DNA of 64,000 bases from an uncultured Fusobacteriaceae bacterium. GTDB lineage: Bacteria > Fusobacteriota > Fusobacteriia > Fusobacteriales > Fusobacteriaceae. This document shows positions 17,781-27,139 of this stretch, in pieces (position 1 is the stretch's first letter; each line of letters starts with the position of its first letter). Location of the stretch: the NCBI GenBank assembly GCA_947038515.1, contig CAMQWJ010000005.1, forward strand, positions 58,719-122,718. Reading direction: 5' to 3'. Made by a program: the position numbers and the translations under genes. The notes under the pieces are model-generated. The model ran no database searches, had not been told where the DNA came from, and worked only from the letters and a program-made list of their open reading frames with translations.

Positions 17781-17869
17781 ATAGTATAAACTACTGTAAC
17801 ATAATATATTATTATTTTAGTTTAATAAGAGAAAATTGTCAAGGGGGTACATTGTTTACCCTTACAGTA
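17781..17869. promoter_or_regulatory. Divergent promoter/operator between the oxidoreductase and hxlR-type regulator
   Basis: On the minus strand TTGACA (17842-17837) and TAAAAT (17819-17814) have a 17-base spacer, a good promoter for the oxidoreductase. On the plus strand TTGACT (17764-17769) and TATAAA (17785-17790) may serve the regulator. AGTA-N5-TACT lies at 17783-17795. TACTGTAA (17792-17799) and TTACAGTA (17862-17869) are exact inverted copies that flank the minus promoter. These are plausible HxlR half-sites. Confidence 0.5.
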
Positions 17870-17882
17870 ATGGAGGTAACGA

Positions 17883-18251
17883 ATGAATATAGAGGATAAA
17901 ATAAAAGTTGGATGTGAGATAGAGGTTACTTTAAAAGTAATTGGTGGCAAGTGTAAACCACTTATTCTTTATTTATTAATGGTTGAAGGGACAAAGAGAT
18001 TTAAAGAACTTATGAGTTCAATTACACAAATTTCTCAAAAAACACTTACAAATCAACTTAGAGAATTAGAGGCTGATGGTATGATTAGTCGGAAAGCTTT
18101 TTCTGAAATTCCACCACGTGTAGAATATTCCATAACAGAAAAAGGGAAATCTATTTTTCAAATACTGGAAGCCATGTGTACTTGGGGTCACCTTAATATG
18201 GGAGAAAAGTTTATTTTGACTGTTCCACAGTGTAAAGATAAAAAACTATAA
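17883..18251 (+). CDS. HxlR-family winged-helix regulator
   Basis: The 122-residue length and the pattern RFKELMSSITQISQKTLTNQLRELEADGMISRK followed by PPRVEYSITEKG are those of HxlR/YodB-type regulators, which bind as dimers to palindromes beside the gene they control. The family motif usually reads GGKW near the start of the first helix; here it is GGKC (Cys24, codon TGT). A second cysteine, Cys11, occupies the N-terminal region where thiol-sensing members carry their redox Cys. The site GGAGG lies 5 bases before ATG. It faces the flavodoxin-type gene and is followed by an SDR with its own promoter, and may control both. Confidence 0.88.
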   Translation: MNIEDKIKVGCEIEVTLKVIGGKCKPLILYLLMVEGTKRFKELMSSITQISQKTLTNQLRELEADGMISRKAFSEIPPRVEYSITEKGKSIFQILEAMCTWGHLNMGEKFILTVPQCKDKKL

Positions 18252-18300
18252 TATTTTAATTAGTTACCTTTTTTTCCCTTGATGAAGTAAATGTGCCTTA

Positions 18301-18329
18301 TTGACTTGTATTGTTTTTTATACTATGAT
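18301..18329 (+). promoter_or_regulatory. Sigma-70-type promoter for the SDR gene
   Basis: TTGACT at 18301-18306 and TATGAT at 18324-18329 are 17 bases apart. The predicted start is near 18336, about 30 bases before the ATG at 18367, so the SDR is transcribed independently of the upstream regulator. Confidence 0.65.
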
Positions 18330-18366
18330 GGTATGACAAAAAAGATTATTAAAGGAGAGTTTGAAT

Positions 18367-19089
18367 ATGAAAAAATTAGTAGTAATTACAGGAGCAAGTT
18401 CAGGATTTGGAAAAGCATTGGCTTTAGAGTTTAATAAAGCAGGGTATCCATTATTATTAATAGCAAGAAGAGTTGAACTTTTAAATGAATTAAACTTATC
18501 AGATACAATTTGTGCAAAAGTTGATGTTACTGATAGAGAGTCTTTGGAAAAAGCAGTAAGAAAAGCAGAAGAGGTTTATGGAAAAACTGATTTAATGATT
18601 AACAATGCAGGGATAATGCTTCTTGGAAACCTTGAGACGCAAAACCCTATGGAATGGCAAAAAATGCTTGATGTAAATGTTATGGGTGTAATGCACGGAA
18701 TGCAAATAGTAATGAACGATATGAAAGAAAGACAAAGTGGTACTATTATAAATATTTCATCTATTGCAGGGGTAAAACCATTTGGAAATCATGGTGCTTA
18801 TTGTGCAAGTAAGTATGGTGTAGTTGGTCTATCTGAGGTGGCACGTGGAGAGCTTTCATCACATAATGTTAGAGTAATGCGTATTTGTCCAGGTGCTGTT
18901 GATACAGAACTTGTACATCACACTACAAGTGATGAGATAAAAGAAGGATATTTTGAGTGGAAAAAATCAACTGGTGTTGGTAGCATCACTGCTATGGATG
19001 TAGCAAAAACGATTAAATTTGCTTATGAATTACCACAAGGTGTAAATTTAAGAGAGATTCAAATAGCTGATACCAAGCAAGATGCTTAA
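18367..19089 (+). CDS. Short-chain dehydrogenase/reductase (classical SDR)
   Basis: A 240-residue classical SDR with TGASSGFGKA (cofactor loop), NNAGIM, the NISSIAG serine region and YCASKYG (catalytic Tyr-x3-Lys). The start is placed at ATG 18367, 7 bases after AAAGGAGAG. A TTG at 18361 in the same frame lies too close to that site. The enzyme would oxidise or reduce a small alcohol or carbonyl with NAD(P). The substrate is not readable. Its position just after an HxlR regulator suggests a role in handling reactive carbonyls, which is inference. Confidence 0.88.
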   Translation: MKKLVVITGASSGFGKALALEFNKAGYPLLLIARRVELLNELNLSDTICAKVDVTDRESLEKAVRKAEEVYGKTDLMINNAGIMLLGNLETQNPMEWQKMLDVNVMGVMHGMQIVMNDMKERQSGTIINISSIAGVKPFGNHGAYCASKYGVVGLSEVARGELSSHNVRVMRICPGAVDTELVHHTTSDEIKEGYFEWKKSTGVGSITAMDVAKTIKFAYELPQGVNLREIQIADTKQDA

Positions 19090-19142
19090 GTTTTAAGTAT
19101 GACTCAAATATCTTTTATTCTGTAAAGATTAAATAAAAAAAA

Positions 19143-19184
19143 TAAAAAAAATGGATAAATTTTTATCCATTTTTTTACTTTTTA
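19143..19184. terminator. Bidirectional terminator between SDR and autotransporter
   Basis: AAAATGGATAAA pairs with TTATCCATTTT around 19147-19175 with a very short loop. It is flanked by an A-run before and a T-run after, so it works in both directions for the two convergent genes. Confidence 0.8.
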
Positions 19185-19213
19185 GAACTTATAAAAAATT
19201 AAAATATTTCTCA

Positions 19214-22200
19214 TTAAAATCTATATCCTAATCCAACTTTTCCAGATATATTACGGTTATTATTCTGAGAGAATTCAAAATCTGTTCCAACAGTATAAAT
19301 CAAACCATTTGTATGTTCGTATTCTAAGTTTAAACCTACTTTTCCTGATAATGACTCTAATTTAGTTCCTTGAATTTCAAAGTCTGAACCAGATTTGTTT
19401 CTTCCATTTATTTGTCCAGTTAAACTTTCATTTTTATCTCCAAAAGTATTAATAGCAGCTAATGTTAATACTCCATTTAATTTTCCTGATTTAAAGTTTG
19501 CAGTTTTTACAAAATCTACTCCAACTTCTAAATCTAAAGTGTCTTGCTCTGCTTTATTAACTGACATTTCTAAATTATTTGGTGTATATCCTTCATCAAT
19601 TCCATCTTGTGCAACATGATAATAACTTAATCTTATTTTTGGTTCCACTTTTAAATTATCACCTGCATCTAGTACATATTTTCCTTCTATAAATGTACTC
19701 AATGTATTTACATCATAATTATCTGATGTTTTTAGGAAATCTCTTTTATTAAATACTTCTCTTTCTGTATCAAGAGAACTATATTGATATCCTATTCCAC
19801 CCATAAACTTTAAATTCTTAATTTCTTTTTTAGCAAAAACTCCTAAATATAATGAGTTTCCGTCTATTTCACTTGAACCTTTTAGTTTAATATCTTGGTT
19901 ATTTCCACCTATGGCAAATCCTACTGAACTGTCATTAGAAAGACCATATTCAAAACTTGCAAGTCCACCTATTGTTTTTGTTGTTGTTTTATAATTTCTA
20001 TGTCCTGTATCAAATCCATAATAATTTTTTCCATAATCTACATTATCACCTTTTACACCTGTATAAATGGCTCTTCCTTGAATTATCCATTCTTTTTCAT
20101 TAGGCTTTATTGTCAAATATGATAGATTATCTTCAAATGTTTTCATACTATCTCTTGATGATTTCAAAGTATAGCTATATGGATTATTTGCATACATTTG
20201 ATCAAGAATTACTAGTAATTCTCCTAAGGCTTCATCACGAGAAGAAGCAATTCCTCCGTTTATAGTTTCTAAATAAGAATTTCCCATACCAGTATTTATT
20301 AAAGTTGTGTTTGCTAATACTCCGATTTCTCCAGCACTTACTATAGACTTGTATACTTGATTAAGTTTTTCATATAAAGGACCATTAACCGTAGTTGGTG
20401 GATTTACTGGACCTGGTGGAGTAACTGGTGGATTTATCGGTGGAACTATTGGCGGTAAATAATCTAGAACTCCTATTAATACATTACCATCTGGTAGTAA
20501 TGTAGCATCAAGAACTAGTGAATTAGTAATTAATTTATCTGTTTTTTGATAATTAGAATCTATCCCAGTAGTTATTTGAGTACCACCCATTCCAATGATT
20601 GCATTTTCTCCGATTCCATTTAAACCAATTATAAGATTACCATCTATTGAAGTTAAAGTTCCATTATTTCCATATAAAGAATGTCCTATTATATTACCTG
20701 CTCCATCTATTATGGTAGGGTTAACTCTTAATGTTAAATTTCCAGTTTCTAAATTAATATTAGTTGCATCGGTAATATTAGTTGTTTCAAATAAAGTAAT
20801 ATCTCCATTTGCATTGATAGTTTCAAAGCCAGATATATCGTGAAAAACATTTAAGTTTGTAGTTGCTTTAGATGTAGTATTTTGTCCTAATCCTAAAGTA
20901 TCTCCAACACCTAAACCTCCATTTAAAGTCCCATTAATTTGAGTAGTGTTAGCTAGTAAAAGGGTATCATCACCATGGGCTAAATCAACACTTCCATTTA
21001 TAATAGAATCACCATTTAAAGTAATTTCATTTGTTCCGGCATCTCCTTCTATTACATTTGTATATTCTAAATAATCATCTTTTATATCTCCACTTGTCCC
21101 ATTGTCATTAATATTTCCGATTCCTCCACCGTTGAACACTATATTGTTCCCTTTAAATCCATTTCCAGCTTCCATTTTTAATGCTATTTCATATCCATTT
21201 ATAATTGTATTTTGTAAAACTGTCTCCTTATCAACTCTTAGGGCTCCGTTTCTTCCGACACCATTTATTATTAAGTTAGAGTTTTTTGTTAAATTAGAAG
21301 CCTTTAAGTATGTGTCACTATTTCCTGTTACAGTTTCACCACTCGATATTGTTCCTAATGTATTTCCATTTAAAATACTATAATTTATGCCTTCTAACGT
21401 GGCATTTCCACCAGCTCCTATTGTAAGTTCTTTTAACATTACCTTACCATTGGAATCTCTTTTTAATTCACTAGAATATCTATTAAAAGATGTAGTTTTA
21501 GTATCAAATATAATATATGTTCCCAAATTATTTTCAGTAGTTACATTTCCTTTGATTATCTTTTGTCCTGCAAGAATTCCATAATTATTTACAGTATCAA
21601 TACTTCCTTTTTCTTCGCTGTAGTTATTATTAATACCTCCTGGAGAAGCCACTATAGCATTATTAGCTGTAAAAGCGGCTATTGCTGTATTCGTTCCCAT
21701 AATAATTCCACTATTTGTTACTTCTTTTATTTCTGCTTTTTCATTTAGTGAAGGATTCATACTAAATGTATCTGTTATAATTGAGGCTACTCCGTTTCCA
21801 CCATTAGTTCCAACAGAGGACCCAAATCCTTCGTTGTATCCTGCAATAATTCCATTATTTTTTACTGTACCGATACGGGTATTTATAGTATTTCCAACAC
21901 CGTGAATACTACTTAAGATCCCATTTCCAACCGTTCCCATATTTTCAAAACCATTACCATTAGGACTACTTACTCCTTGTTTGTTTACATTTCCCCCTTG
22001 GAGAATCCCGCTATTATCTAGTTTTTCTAAAGAGGCTTTTGCAAGTTTCATAGTTGAGTTTCCGACATGTAAATAATTATTTATTCCATTACCTGTTCCT
22101 CCTGCATCTCCCCCAGTTCTAGTTATTCCACTCATATTTCCTTTGTTTTTAACATAAGATGTTTCAACAATATATTCTCCATTAGGATTCTGTTGATTTA

Positions 22201-22663
22201 GTAATCTCATTGAATTATTTACTACAGAACCATTTCCAGCATAGTTTTGTCCTGTGATATTTTTAGCTTCCATTCTTCCTTCATTAATAACTGTTCCTAT
22301 TGAATAGGTTGTATTTTCAAAAGAAGTATAATCAAATGTATCCTTAGAATTATTAATTACTCCAGCAGCAGCAGCTAACATAACCCCTTGATTAGTAATT
22401 TTATTGACTCTAGTATTTTTAATTCCTGAATTTAATGTAATAGTAGCTGTTCGATTAGTTAAAGTCCCCTTATTTAATATATCTGCTTTCGCTATGGAAT
22501 TATTAATTATTTCATTATAAAATCCATCTGTTTCCCAGAGTGTAGTTCCATTTTCTATTGTATATGAATGTCCTAATTTACCTGTTATTAAAAATATTAC
22601 TAGTAAAGCTCCAGTTATTTTTATTTTTCTTTTAAAATTTCTTTTTAACAATTTCTTTTCCAT
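19214..22663 (-). CDS. Type Va autotransporter, 1149 residues
   Basis: The protein has a basic N-terminus and hydrophobic signal segment (ITGALLVIFLITGKLG). A long Gly/Asn/Thr-rich passenger with many NNGI, GNGI and NSGI turns follows, the beta-helix style of surface adhesins. A proline-rich hinge (residues about 733-765) precedes a C-terminal beta-barrel from about 857 to 1149 that ends GLGYRF with terminal Phe. By family, the barrel inserts in the outer membrane and the passenger is exposed. It lacks the N-terminal helical and Pro-rich region found in the giant autotransporter of this window. It is monocistronic, with its own promoter and a GGGGG ribosome site just before ATG. The ligand is unknown. 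Confidence 0.9.
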   Translation of the reverse strand: MEKKLLKRNFKRKIKITGALLVIFLITGKLGHSYTIENGTTLWETDGFYNEIINNSIAKADILNKGTLTNRTATITLNSGIKNTRVNKITNQGVMLAAAAGVINNSKDTFDYTSFENTTYSIGTVINEGRMEAKNITGQNYAGNGSVVNNSMRLLNQQNPNGEYIVETSYVKNKGNMSGITRTGGDAGGTGNGINNYLHVGNSTMKLAKASLEKLDNSGILQGGNVNKQGVSSPNGNGFENMGTVGNGILSSIHGVGNTINTRIGTVKNNGIIAGYNEGFGSSVGTNGGNGVASIITDTFSMNPSLNEKAEIKEVTNSGIIMGTNTAIAAFTANNAIVASPGGINNNYSEEKGSIDTVNNYGILAGQKIIKGNVTTENNLGTYIIFDTKTTSFNRYSSELKRDSNGKVMLKELTIGAGGNATLEGINYSILNGNTLGTISSGETVTGNSDTYLKASNLTKNSNLIINGVGRNGALRVDKETVLQNTIINGYEIALKMEAGNGFKGNNIVFNGGGIGNINDNGTSGDIKDDYLEYTNVIEGDAGTNEITLNGDSIINGSVDLAHGDDTLLLANTTQINGTLNGGLGVGDTLGLGQNTTSKATTNLNVFHDISGFETINANGDITLFETTNITDATNINLETGNLTLRVNPTIIDGAGNIIGHSLYGNNGTLTSIDGNLIIGLNGIGENAIIGMGGTQITTGIDSNYQKTDKLITNSLVLDATLLPDGNVLIGVLDYLPPIVPPINPPVTPPGPVNPPTTVNGPLYEKLNQVYKSIVSAGEIGVLANTTLINTGMGNSYLETINGGIASSRDEALGELLVILDQMYANNPYSYTLKSSRDSMKTFEDNLSYLTIKPNEKEWIIQGRAIYTGVKGDNVDYGKNYYGFDTGHRNYKTTTKTIGGLASFEYGLSNDSSVGFAIGGNNQDIKLKGSSEIDGNSLYLGVFAKKEIKNLKFMGGIGYQYSSLDTEREVFNKRDFLKTSDNYDVNTLSTFIEGKYVLDAGDNLKVEPKIRLSYYHVAQDGIDEGYTPNNLEMSVNKAEQDTLDLEVGVDFVKTANFKSGKLNGVLTLAAINTFGDKNESLTGQINGRNKSGSDFEIQGTKLESLSGKVGLNLEYEHTNGLIYTVGTDFEFSQNNNRNISGKVGLGYRF

Positions 22664-22698
22664 TTATGCCCCCTTATTTAAATATATATTGATTTTAC

Positions 22699-22727
22699 AT
22701 TATATAGTAAATTTAATAAAAAGGCAA
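22699..22727 (-). promoter_or_regulatory. Promoter of the 1149-residue autotransporter
   Basis: On the minus strand TTGCCT (22727-22722) and TATAAT (22704-22699) are 17 bases apart. Transcription would begin about 28 bases before the ATG at 22663. The divergent hydrogenase operon shares this roughly 280-bp region, but no strong promoter could be picked for it. Confidence 0.7.
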
Positions 22728-22942
22728 GCAAGATTAATTGTTAGGTTGTGTTGATTTTTATCTATTGAAAGAAAAGGTTTTAATTATTAATTTTTTACCA
22801 TCTATTGTTTTTTATATTTCTTTATTTTATTTTAAATTATTTTACTTTTTGCCATTTACAAAAGGGAATAAATAAAGTAAACTTGAGAAAGAGAAGCAAA
22901 GTAAATTAAATTAATTAAAAATATATTAAGGAGGGTATGGTT

Positions 22943-23440
22943 ATGAAATGTAAAAATCCATTGAAAGACGAGTGTTATAACAAGCTGGAAAGTTATATTG
23001 TGAAGTTACCAAACAAGAAAATAGAGTTGATAGGTGTGCTACATAAAGCACAGGAAATTTTTGGATACCTACCCTCTGAGGTGCAAGAGTTTGTTGCATC
23101 AAAATTGGATGTACCACTTTCTAAAGTGTATGGAGTTGTAACTTTTTATAGTTTCTTTACAATGATTCCCAAGGGGAAATATCCTGTATCAGTTTGTATG
23201 GGAACAGCTTGTTATGTGAGAGGAGCAGAAAAGGTTCTTAAAGAAATAAAAAGTAACTTAGGGATTGGAGTAGGAGAAACAAGTTTAGATGGACTTTTTT
23301 CAATTGATGCTTTGAGATGTGTTGGTGCTTGTGGACTTGCACCAGTGGTTATGATTGGAAAAGATGTATATGGAAAAGAAACTGTAAAAAATATGAAGCC
23401 TATTCTTGATAAGTATAGAGCTAAGGAGGACGTGAAATAA
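22943..23440 (+). CDS. hndA: NuoE-like [2Fe-2S] subunit of NADH-dependent hydrogenase (HydC/HndA)
   Basis: This 165-residue thioredoxin-fold subunit carries the [2Fe-2S] ligands as Cys-x4-Cys (VCMGTACYVRG) and Cys-x3-Cys (RCVGACGLAP). It passes electrons between the NADH/FMN subunit and the catalytic subunit of a cytosolic trimeric [FeFe] hydrogenase. ATG 22943 is preferred because AAGGAGGG ends 7 bases before it; an in-frame ATG at 22937 is too close. The GVVTFYSFF segment is typical of NuoE. It is first in a four-frame operon. Confidence 0.92.
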   Translation: MKCKNPLKDECYNKLESYIVKLPNKKIELIGVLHKAQEIFGYLPSEVQEFVASKLDVPLSKVYGVVTFYSFFTMIPKGKYPVSVCMGTACYVRGAEKVLKEIKSNLGIGVGETSLDGLFSIDALRCVGACGLAPVVMIGKDVYGKETVKNMKPILDKYRAKEDVK

Positions 23441-23441
23441 A

Positions 23442-23540
23442 ATGAAAAAAATAAAAACTTTAGAGGAATTAAAAAAACAGATTGAAGAATATAAAAGATT
23501 ATTATTATCACGAGCAGCTGAGACAACAACAAAGAAATAG
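23442..23540 (+). CDS. 32-residue HndB-like N-terminal remnant or microprotein
   Basis: A short frame, ATG 23442 to TAG 23538, lies 1 base after hndA and 11 bases before the NuoF-like gene, with an AAGGAGGA site ending 11 bases upstream inside hndA. The predicted peptide is one charged helix (MKKIKTLEELKKQIEEYK...). HndB proteins, small [2Fe-2S] ferredoxins encoded at exactly this place in other Hnd operons, begin with the same K-I-K-S/T-L-E-x-L-K-K pattern and then continue for about 90 residues; that part is missing here. It may be a relic or a retained helix that still docks on the complex. Confidence 0.5.
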   Translation: MKKIKTLEELKKQIEEYKRLLLSRAAETTTKK

Positions 23541-23551
23541 GGAGGATTGGA

Positions 23552-25339
23552 ATGTCGCAACAAATTGATATACTAGTATGTGGTGGAACAGGTTGCTTGT
23601 CTGGAAAAAGTAAGGAACTAATAAAAAAATTAGAGGAAACAATAATTATAAAAAAACTAGATTCAAATGTTAAAGTTGTAAAAACAGGATGTTTTGGATT
23701 TTGTGAAAAAGGACCAATTGTAAAAATTATGCCAGAAAATATATTTTATATAGAGGTACAACCAGAGGATGGAGAAAAAATAATTGAGCAACATATTATA
23801 AATAAAAAAATAGTAGAAGAACTATTATTTATAGACCCAAGAACTCGACAAAAAATTAGAGAAGAAGAGCAAATGCCGTTTTATAAAAAACAGGTTAGAA
23901 GAGCATTAAAAAATTGTGGTGTTATTGACCCTGAAAATATCAAAGAATATTTGGGAACAGAGGGATATTTAGCTTTGGGAGAATCAATTATTAATAGAAC
24001 TCCTGAGGAAGTAATAAGTATTATAAAAGAATCAGGTCTTAGAGGTCGTGGGGGAGCAGGTTTTCCTACAGGATTAAAATGGGAATTTGCTAGAAAGGCT
24101 AAAGGAAAAGAAAAATATGTAGTTTGTAATGCAGATGAGGGAGATCCAGGGGCTTTCATGGATAGATCAATATTAGAAGGAGATCCTCATAGTATTATTG
24201 AAGGAATGGCTATATGTGCATATGCAATAGGTTCTTCAAAAGGGTTAGTATATATAAGGGCAGAATATCCTCTTGCAGTGGAAAGACTTAGAAAAGCTAT
24301 AGCAGATGCTAAAGAGTTAGGAACTTTAGGAGACAATATACTTGGAACAGATTTTTCTTTTGATGTGGAAATAAAATATGGTGCTGGAGCATTTGTTTGT
24401 GGTGAGGAAACTGCACTTATTCACTCTATGGAAGGAGAGAGAGGGGAACCAACTTCAAAACCTCCATTTCCAGCAGAATCAGGTTACTTAGGAAAACCTA
24501 CCAATGTAAATAATGTTGAGACACTTGCAAATATTACTCAAATTATTAATAAAGGTGCAGATTGGTTTAAGAGTATAGGAACTGAAAAATCTTCTGGAAC
24601 TAAAGTTTTTGCACTTGCAGGAAAAATAAATAATGTAGGCTTAATTGAAGTTCCTATGGGGATAACACTTAAAGATGTAATATATGATATTGGTGGTGGA
24701 ATAAAAGATGGGAAAAAATTTAAAGCTGTACAAACAGGGGGACCTTCAGGAGGTTGCTTAACAGAAAAAGATTTAGATACTCCAATTGATTTTGATACTT
24801 TACTTGAGAAAGGTTCAATGATGGGTTCAGGTGGAATGATAGTTATGGATGAAGATGATTGCATGGTTGCAGTATCAAAGTTCTATCTGGAATTTATAGT
24901 GGAAGAGTCTTGTGGAAAGTGTACACCTTGTAGAATAGGAAATGTAAGATTGTTGGAAATATTAGAAAAAATAACTCAAGGAAATGGAACAGTTGAGGAT
25001 TTAGAAAACTTAAAAAGTTTATCGGAAATAATAAAAGATACGTCTCTTTGTGGATTGGGACAGACTTCACCAAATCCAATATTATCCACTTTAAATAAGT
25101 TTTATGATGAGTATTTGGCTCATGTAGAAGATAAAAAATGTCCTTCTGGGCAATGTGAAGCTTTGGTTAAATATGTTATAAATGATAGCTGCATAGGTTG
25201 TACTTTATGTGCTAGAGCATGTCCAGTAACTTGTATAGTTGGAAAACCTAGAGTAAAACATGAAATAGAGGCAAGTCAGTGTATAAAGTGTGGAGTATGT
25301 TATAGTCAATGTAAGTTTGGAGCTATAGATCGGATTTAG
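23552..25339 (+). CDS. hndC: NuoF-like FMN/NADH subunit of [FeFe] hydrogenase (HydB/HndC)
   Basis: The 595-residue flavoprotein has four parts. An N-terminal thioredoxin-like [2Fe-2S] domain (CGGTGC and GCFGFC, residues 10-60) comes first. The NuoF core follows, with GRGGAGFPTGLKW, NADEGDPGAFMDR and GAGAFVCGEETALI binding NADH and FMN. Next is the SCGKCTPCRIG [4Fe-4S] site near 450-460. A C-terminal ferredoxin domain has two [4Fe-4S] motifs (CIGCTLCARACPVTC and CIKCGVCYSQC). It oxidises or reduces NAD(H) and distributes electrons, and related trimers couple NADH and ferredoxin by bifurcation. The ribosome site GGGAGGA precedes the ATG. Confidence 0.95.
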   Translation: MSQQIDILVCGGTGCLSGKSKELIKKLEETIIIKKLDSNVKVVKTGCFGFCEKGPIVKIMPENIFYIEVQPEDGEKIIEQHIINKKIVEELLFIDPRTRQKIREEEQMPFYKKQVRRALKNCGVIDPENIKEYLGTEGYLALGESIINRTPEEVISIIKESGLRGRGGAGFPTGLKWEFARKAKGKEKYVVCNADEGDPGAFMDRSILEGDPHSIIEGMAICAYAIGSSKGLVYIRAEYPLAVERLRKAIADAKELGTLGDNILGTDFSFDVEIKYGAGAFVCGEETALIHSMEGERGEPTSKPPFPAESGYLGKPTNVNNVETLANITQIINKGADWFKSIGTEKSSGTKVFALAGKINNVGLIEVPMGITLKDVIYDIGGGIKDGKKFKAVQTGGPSGGCLTEKDLDTPIDFDTLLEKGSMMGSGGMIVMDEDDCMVAVSKFYLEFIVEESCGKCTPCRIGNVRLLEILEKITQGNGTVEDLENLKSLSEIIKDTSLCGLGQTSPNPILSTLNKFYDEYLAHVEDKKCPSGQCEALVKYVINDSCIGCTLCARACPVTCIVGKPRVKHEIEASQCIKCGVCYSQCKFGAIDRI

Positions 25340-25365
25340 ATATATTTATTCCATGAGGAGGCATA

Positions 25366-27123
25366 ATGAACATAATAAAATTAACTATAGATGGACAAGA
25401 GATAGAAAGTGCTAAGGGTGTAACAATTTTAGCAGCAGCGAAATCAATAGGGATTAAAATTCCAAGTTTATGTTATATGAAAATGAGTGATATAGATTTT
25501 AAAAATGATTGTGCATCATGTAGAGTATGTGTTGTAGAGGTGGAGGGGAGAAGAAATTTAGCTCCAGCTTGTTCAACATGGGTTGCAGAAAATATGGTTG
25601 TATTTACCAATACAGCAAGAGTTATAAAAAGTAGAAAAACCATTGTTGAACTATTGTTGTCAGATCATCCAAAAGATTGTCTAATATGTGTGAAAAATGG
25701 TGAGTGTGAGCTTCAAACTTTAGCTCAAAACTTAGGAATAAGAAAAATAAAATATCAGGGTAGAGAGTCAAAATATAGAAAAGAAGTTTCACCTTCAATA
25801 GTAAGGGATTCAGATAAATGTATAATGTGTAAAAGATGTGAAAATATGTGTACAAATATTCAAACTGTTGGAGCACTTTCTGCAATTCATAGAGGATTTG
25901 AGGCAGCAGTTGCAACTTCTTTTGAACAAAATCTTGAAACAACAGTATGTACAAATTGTGGACAGTGTGTAGCAGTTTGCCCAGTGGGAGCTTTGTATGA
26001 AACTGATTATACAGAAGAACTAATAAGAGATATTGCAGATCCTAAAAAGACTGTTGTAGTACAAGTTGCCCCAGCAGTAAGGGTGGCTTTAGGAGAAGAG
26101 TTTGGATATTTACCAGGAACTGATGTTACGGGAGAAATGGTTGCTAGTTTGAAAAAAATAGGATTTGATAAAGTTTTTGACACAAATTTTGCAGCTGATT
26201 TAACAATAATGGAAGAAGCAAGTGAGTTAAAAGAACGATTAGAAAAATTTTTAGATGGAGATAAAAATGTAAAACTACCACTTATTACTTCTTGTTGCCC
26301 ATCATGGGTTAAGTTTTGTGAACATAATTATCATGATATGTTAGAACATTTATCCAGTGCAAAGTCTCCTCAACAAATGTTTGGTGCAGTGGCAAAAAAT
26401 ATTTGGGCAAAAGAAATGAAAATAAAAAGAAAAGATTTAATTGTAGTTTCAATAATGCCATGTCTTGCAAAAAAATATGAGGCTGCAAGGGAAGAGTTTT
26501 CCTTTGAAGGGAATCCAGATGTGGATTATTCAATATCAACAAGACAACTGGCGAGTTTATTAAAGCAATCAAATATAGATCTTAAAAACATAGAAAAAGA
26601 AAAATTTGATAATCCTTTAGGTTATTCAACAGGAGCAGGAGATATTTTTGGTAGAACAGGTGGAGTTATGGAAGCAGCATTGAGAACTGTTCATGAATGG
26701 ATAACGGGAGAAGAATTAGAAAATGTAGATTTTGGAGTGTTGAGAGGATTACATGGAATTCGGACTGCAACAGTGGAAATAAAAGGTATAAAATTAAGAA
26801 TAGGAATTGCTCATGGATTAGGGTCAGCAAGGGCATTAATAGAAAGAATCAGAAGTGGAGAAGAACAATTTCATGCAGTTGAAATAATGGCTTGTAAGGG
26901 TGGCTGTATTGGTGGTGGTGGGCAACCATATCATCAAGGAAAATTTAGAGTTATAAAAGAAAGACAACATACAATTCAGGCTATAGATGAAGGGAAAAGT
27001 ATTAGAAAATCACATTGTAATCCATATGTAACTGAACTTTATGAAAAACATTTAGTAAAGCCTTTAAGTAATGGAGCACATTATTATTTACATACAAGAT
27101 ATGAGGCGAAGAAAAACATCTAA
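25366..27123 (+). CDS. hndD: [FeFe] hydrogenase catalytic subunit (HydA/HndD)
   Basis: The 585-residue protein carries an N-terminal [2Fe-2S] domain and an H-x3-C type [4Fe-4S] site (HPKDCLICVKNGEC). Two ferredoxin-like clusters follow (CIMCKRCENMC and CTNCGQCVAVCP), and then the H-cluster domain. All three H-cluster signatures are intact: TSCCPSW (about 305), MPCLAKKYEA (about 365) and the MACKGGCIGGGGQP block near 507. It reduces protons with electrons from NADH and ferredoxin, giving H2 in fermentation. It ends without the extra C-terminal [2Fe-2S] domain found in Thermotoga HydA, so it matches HndD in length. The maturases HydEFG are not in this window. Confidence 0.96.
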   Translation: MNIIKLTIDGQEIESAKGVTILAAAKSIGIKIPSLCYMKMSDIDFKNDCASCRVCVVEVEGRRNLAPACSTWVAENMVVFTNTARVIKSRKTIVELLLSDHPKDCLICVKNGECELQTLAQNLGIRKIKYQGRESKYRKEVSPSIVRDSDKCIMCKRCENMCTNIQTVGALSAIHRGFEAAVATSFEQNLETTVCTNCGQCVAVCPVGALYETDYTEELIRDIADPKKTVVVQVAPAVRVALGEEFGYLPGTDVTGEMVASLKKIGFDKVFDTNFAADLTIMEEASELKERLEKFLDGDKNVKLPLITSCCPSWVKFCEHNYHDMLEHLSSAKSPQQMFGAVAKNIWAKEMKIKRKDLIVVSIMPCLAKKYEAAREEFSFEGNPDVDYSISTRQLASLLKQSNIDLKNIEKEKFDNPLGYSTGAGDIFGRTGGVMEAALRTVHEWITGEELENVDFGVLRGLHGIRTATVEIKGIKLRIGIAHGLGSARALIERIRSGEEQFHAVEIMACKGGCIGGGGQPYHQGKFRVIKERQHTIQAIDEGKSIRKSHCNPYVTELYEKHLVKPLSNGAHYYLHTRYEAKKNI

Positions 27124-27139
27124 AAAATAAAAAGATAAG

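Noticed and set aside
19395..21748. Plus-strand frames opposite the 1149-residue autotransporter
   Set aside because: Same shadow effect from the repeat-rich gene; no motifs or start signals.
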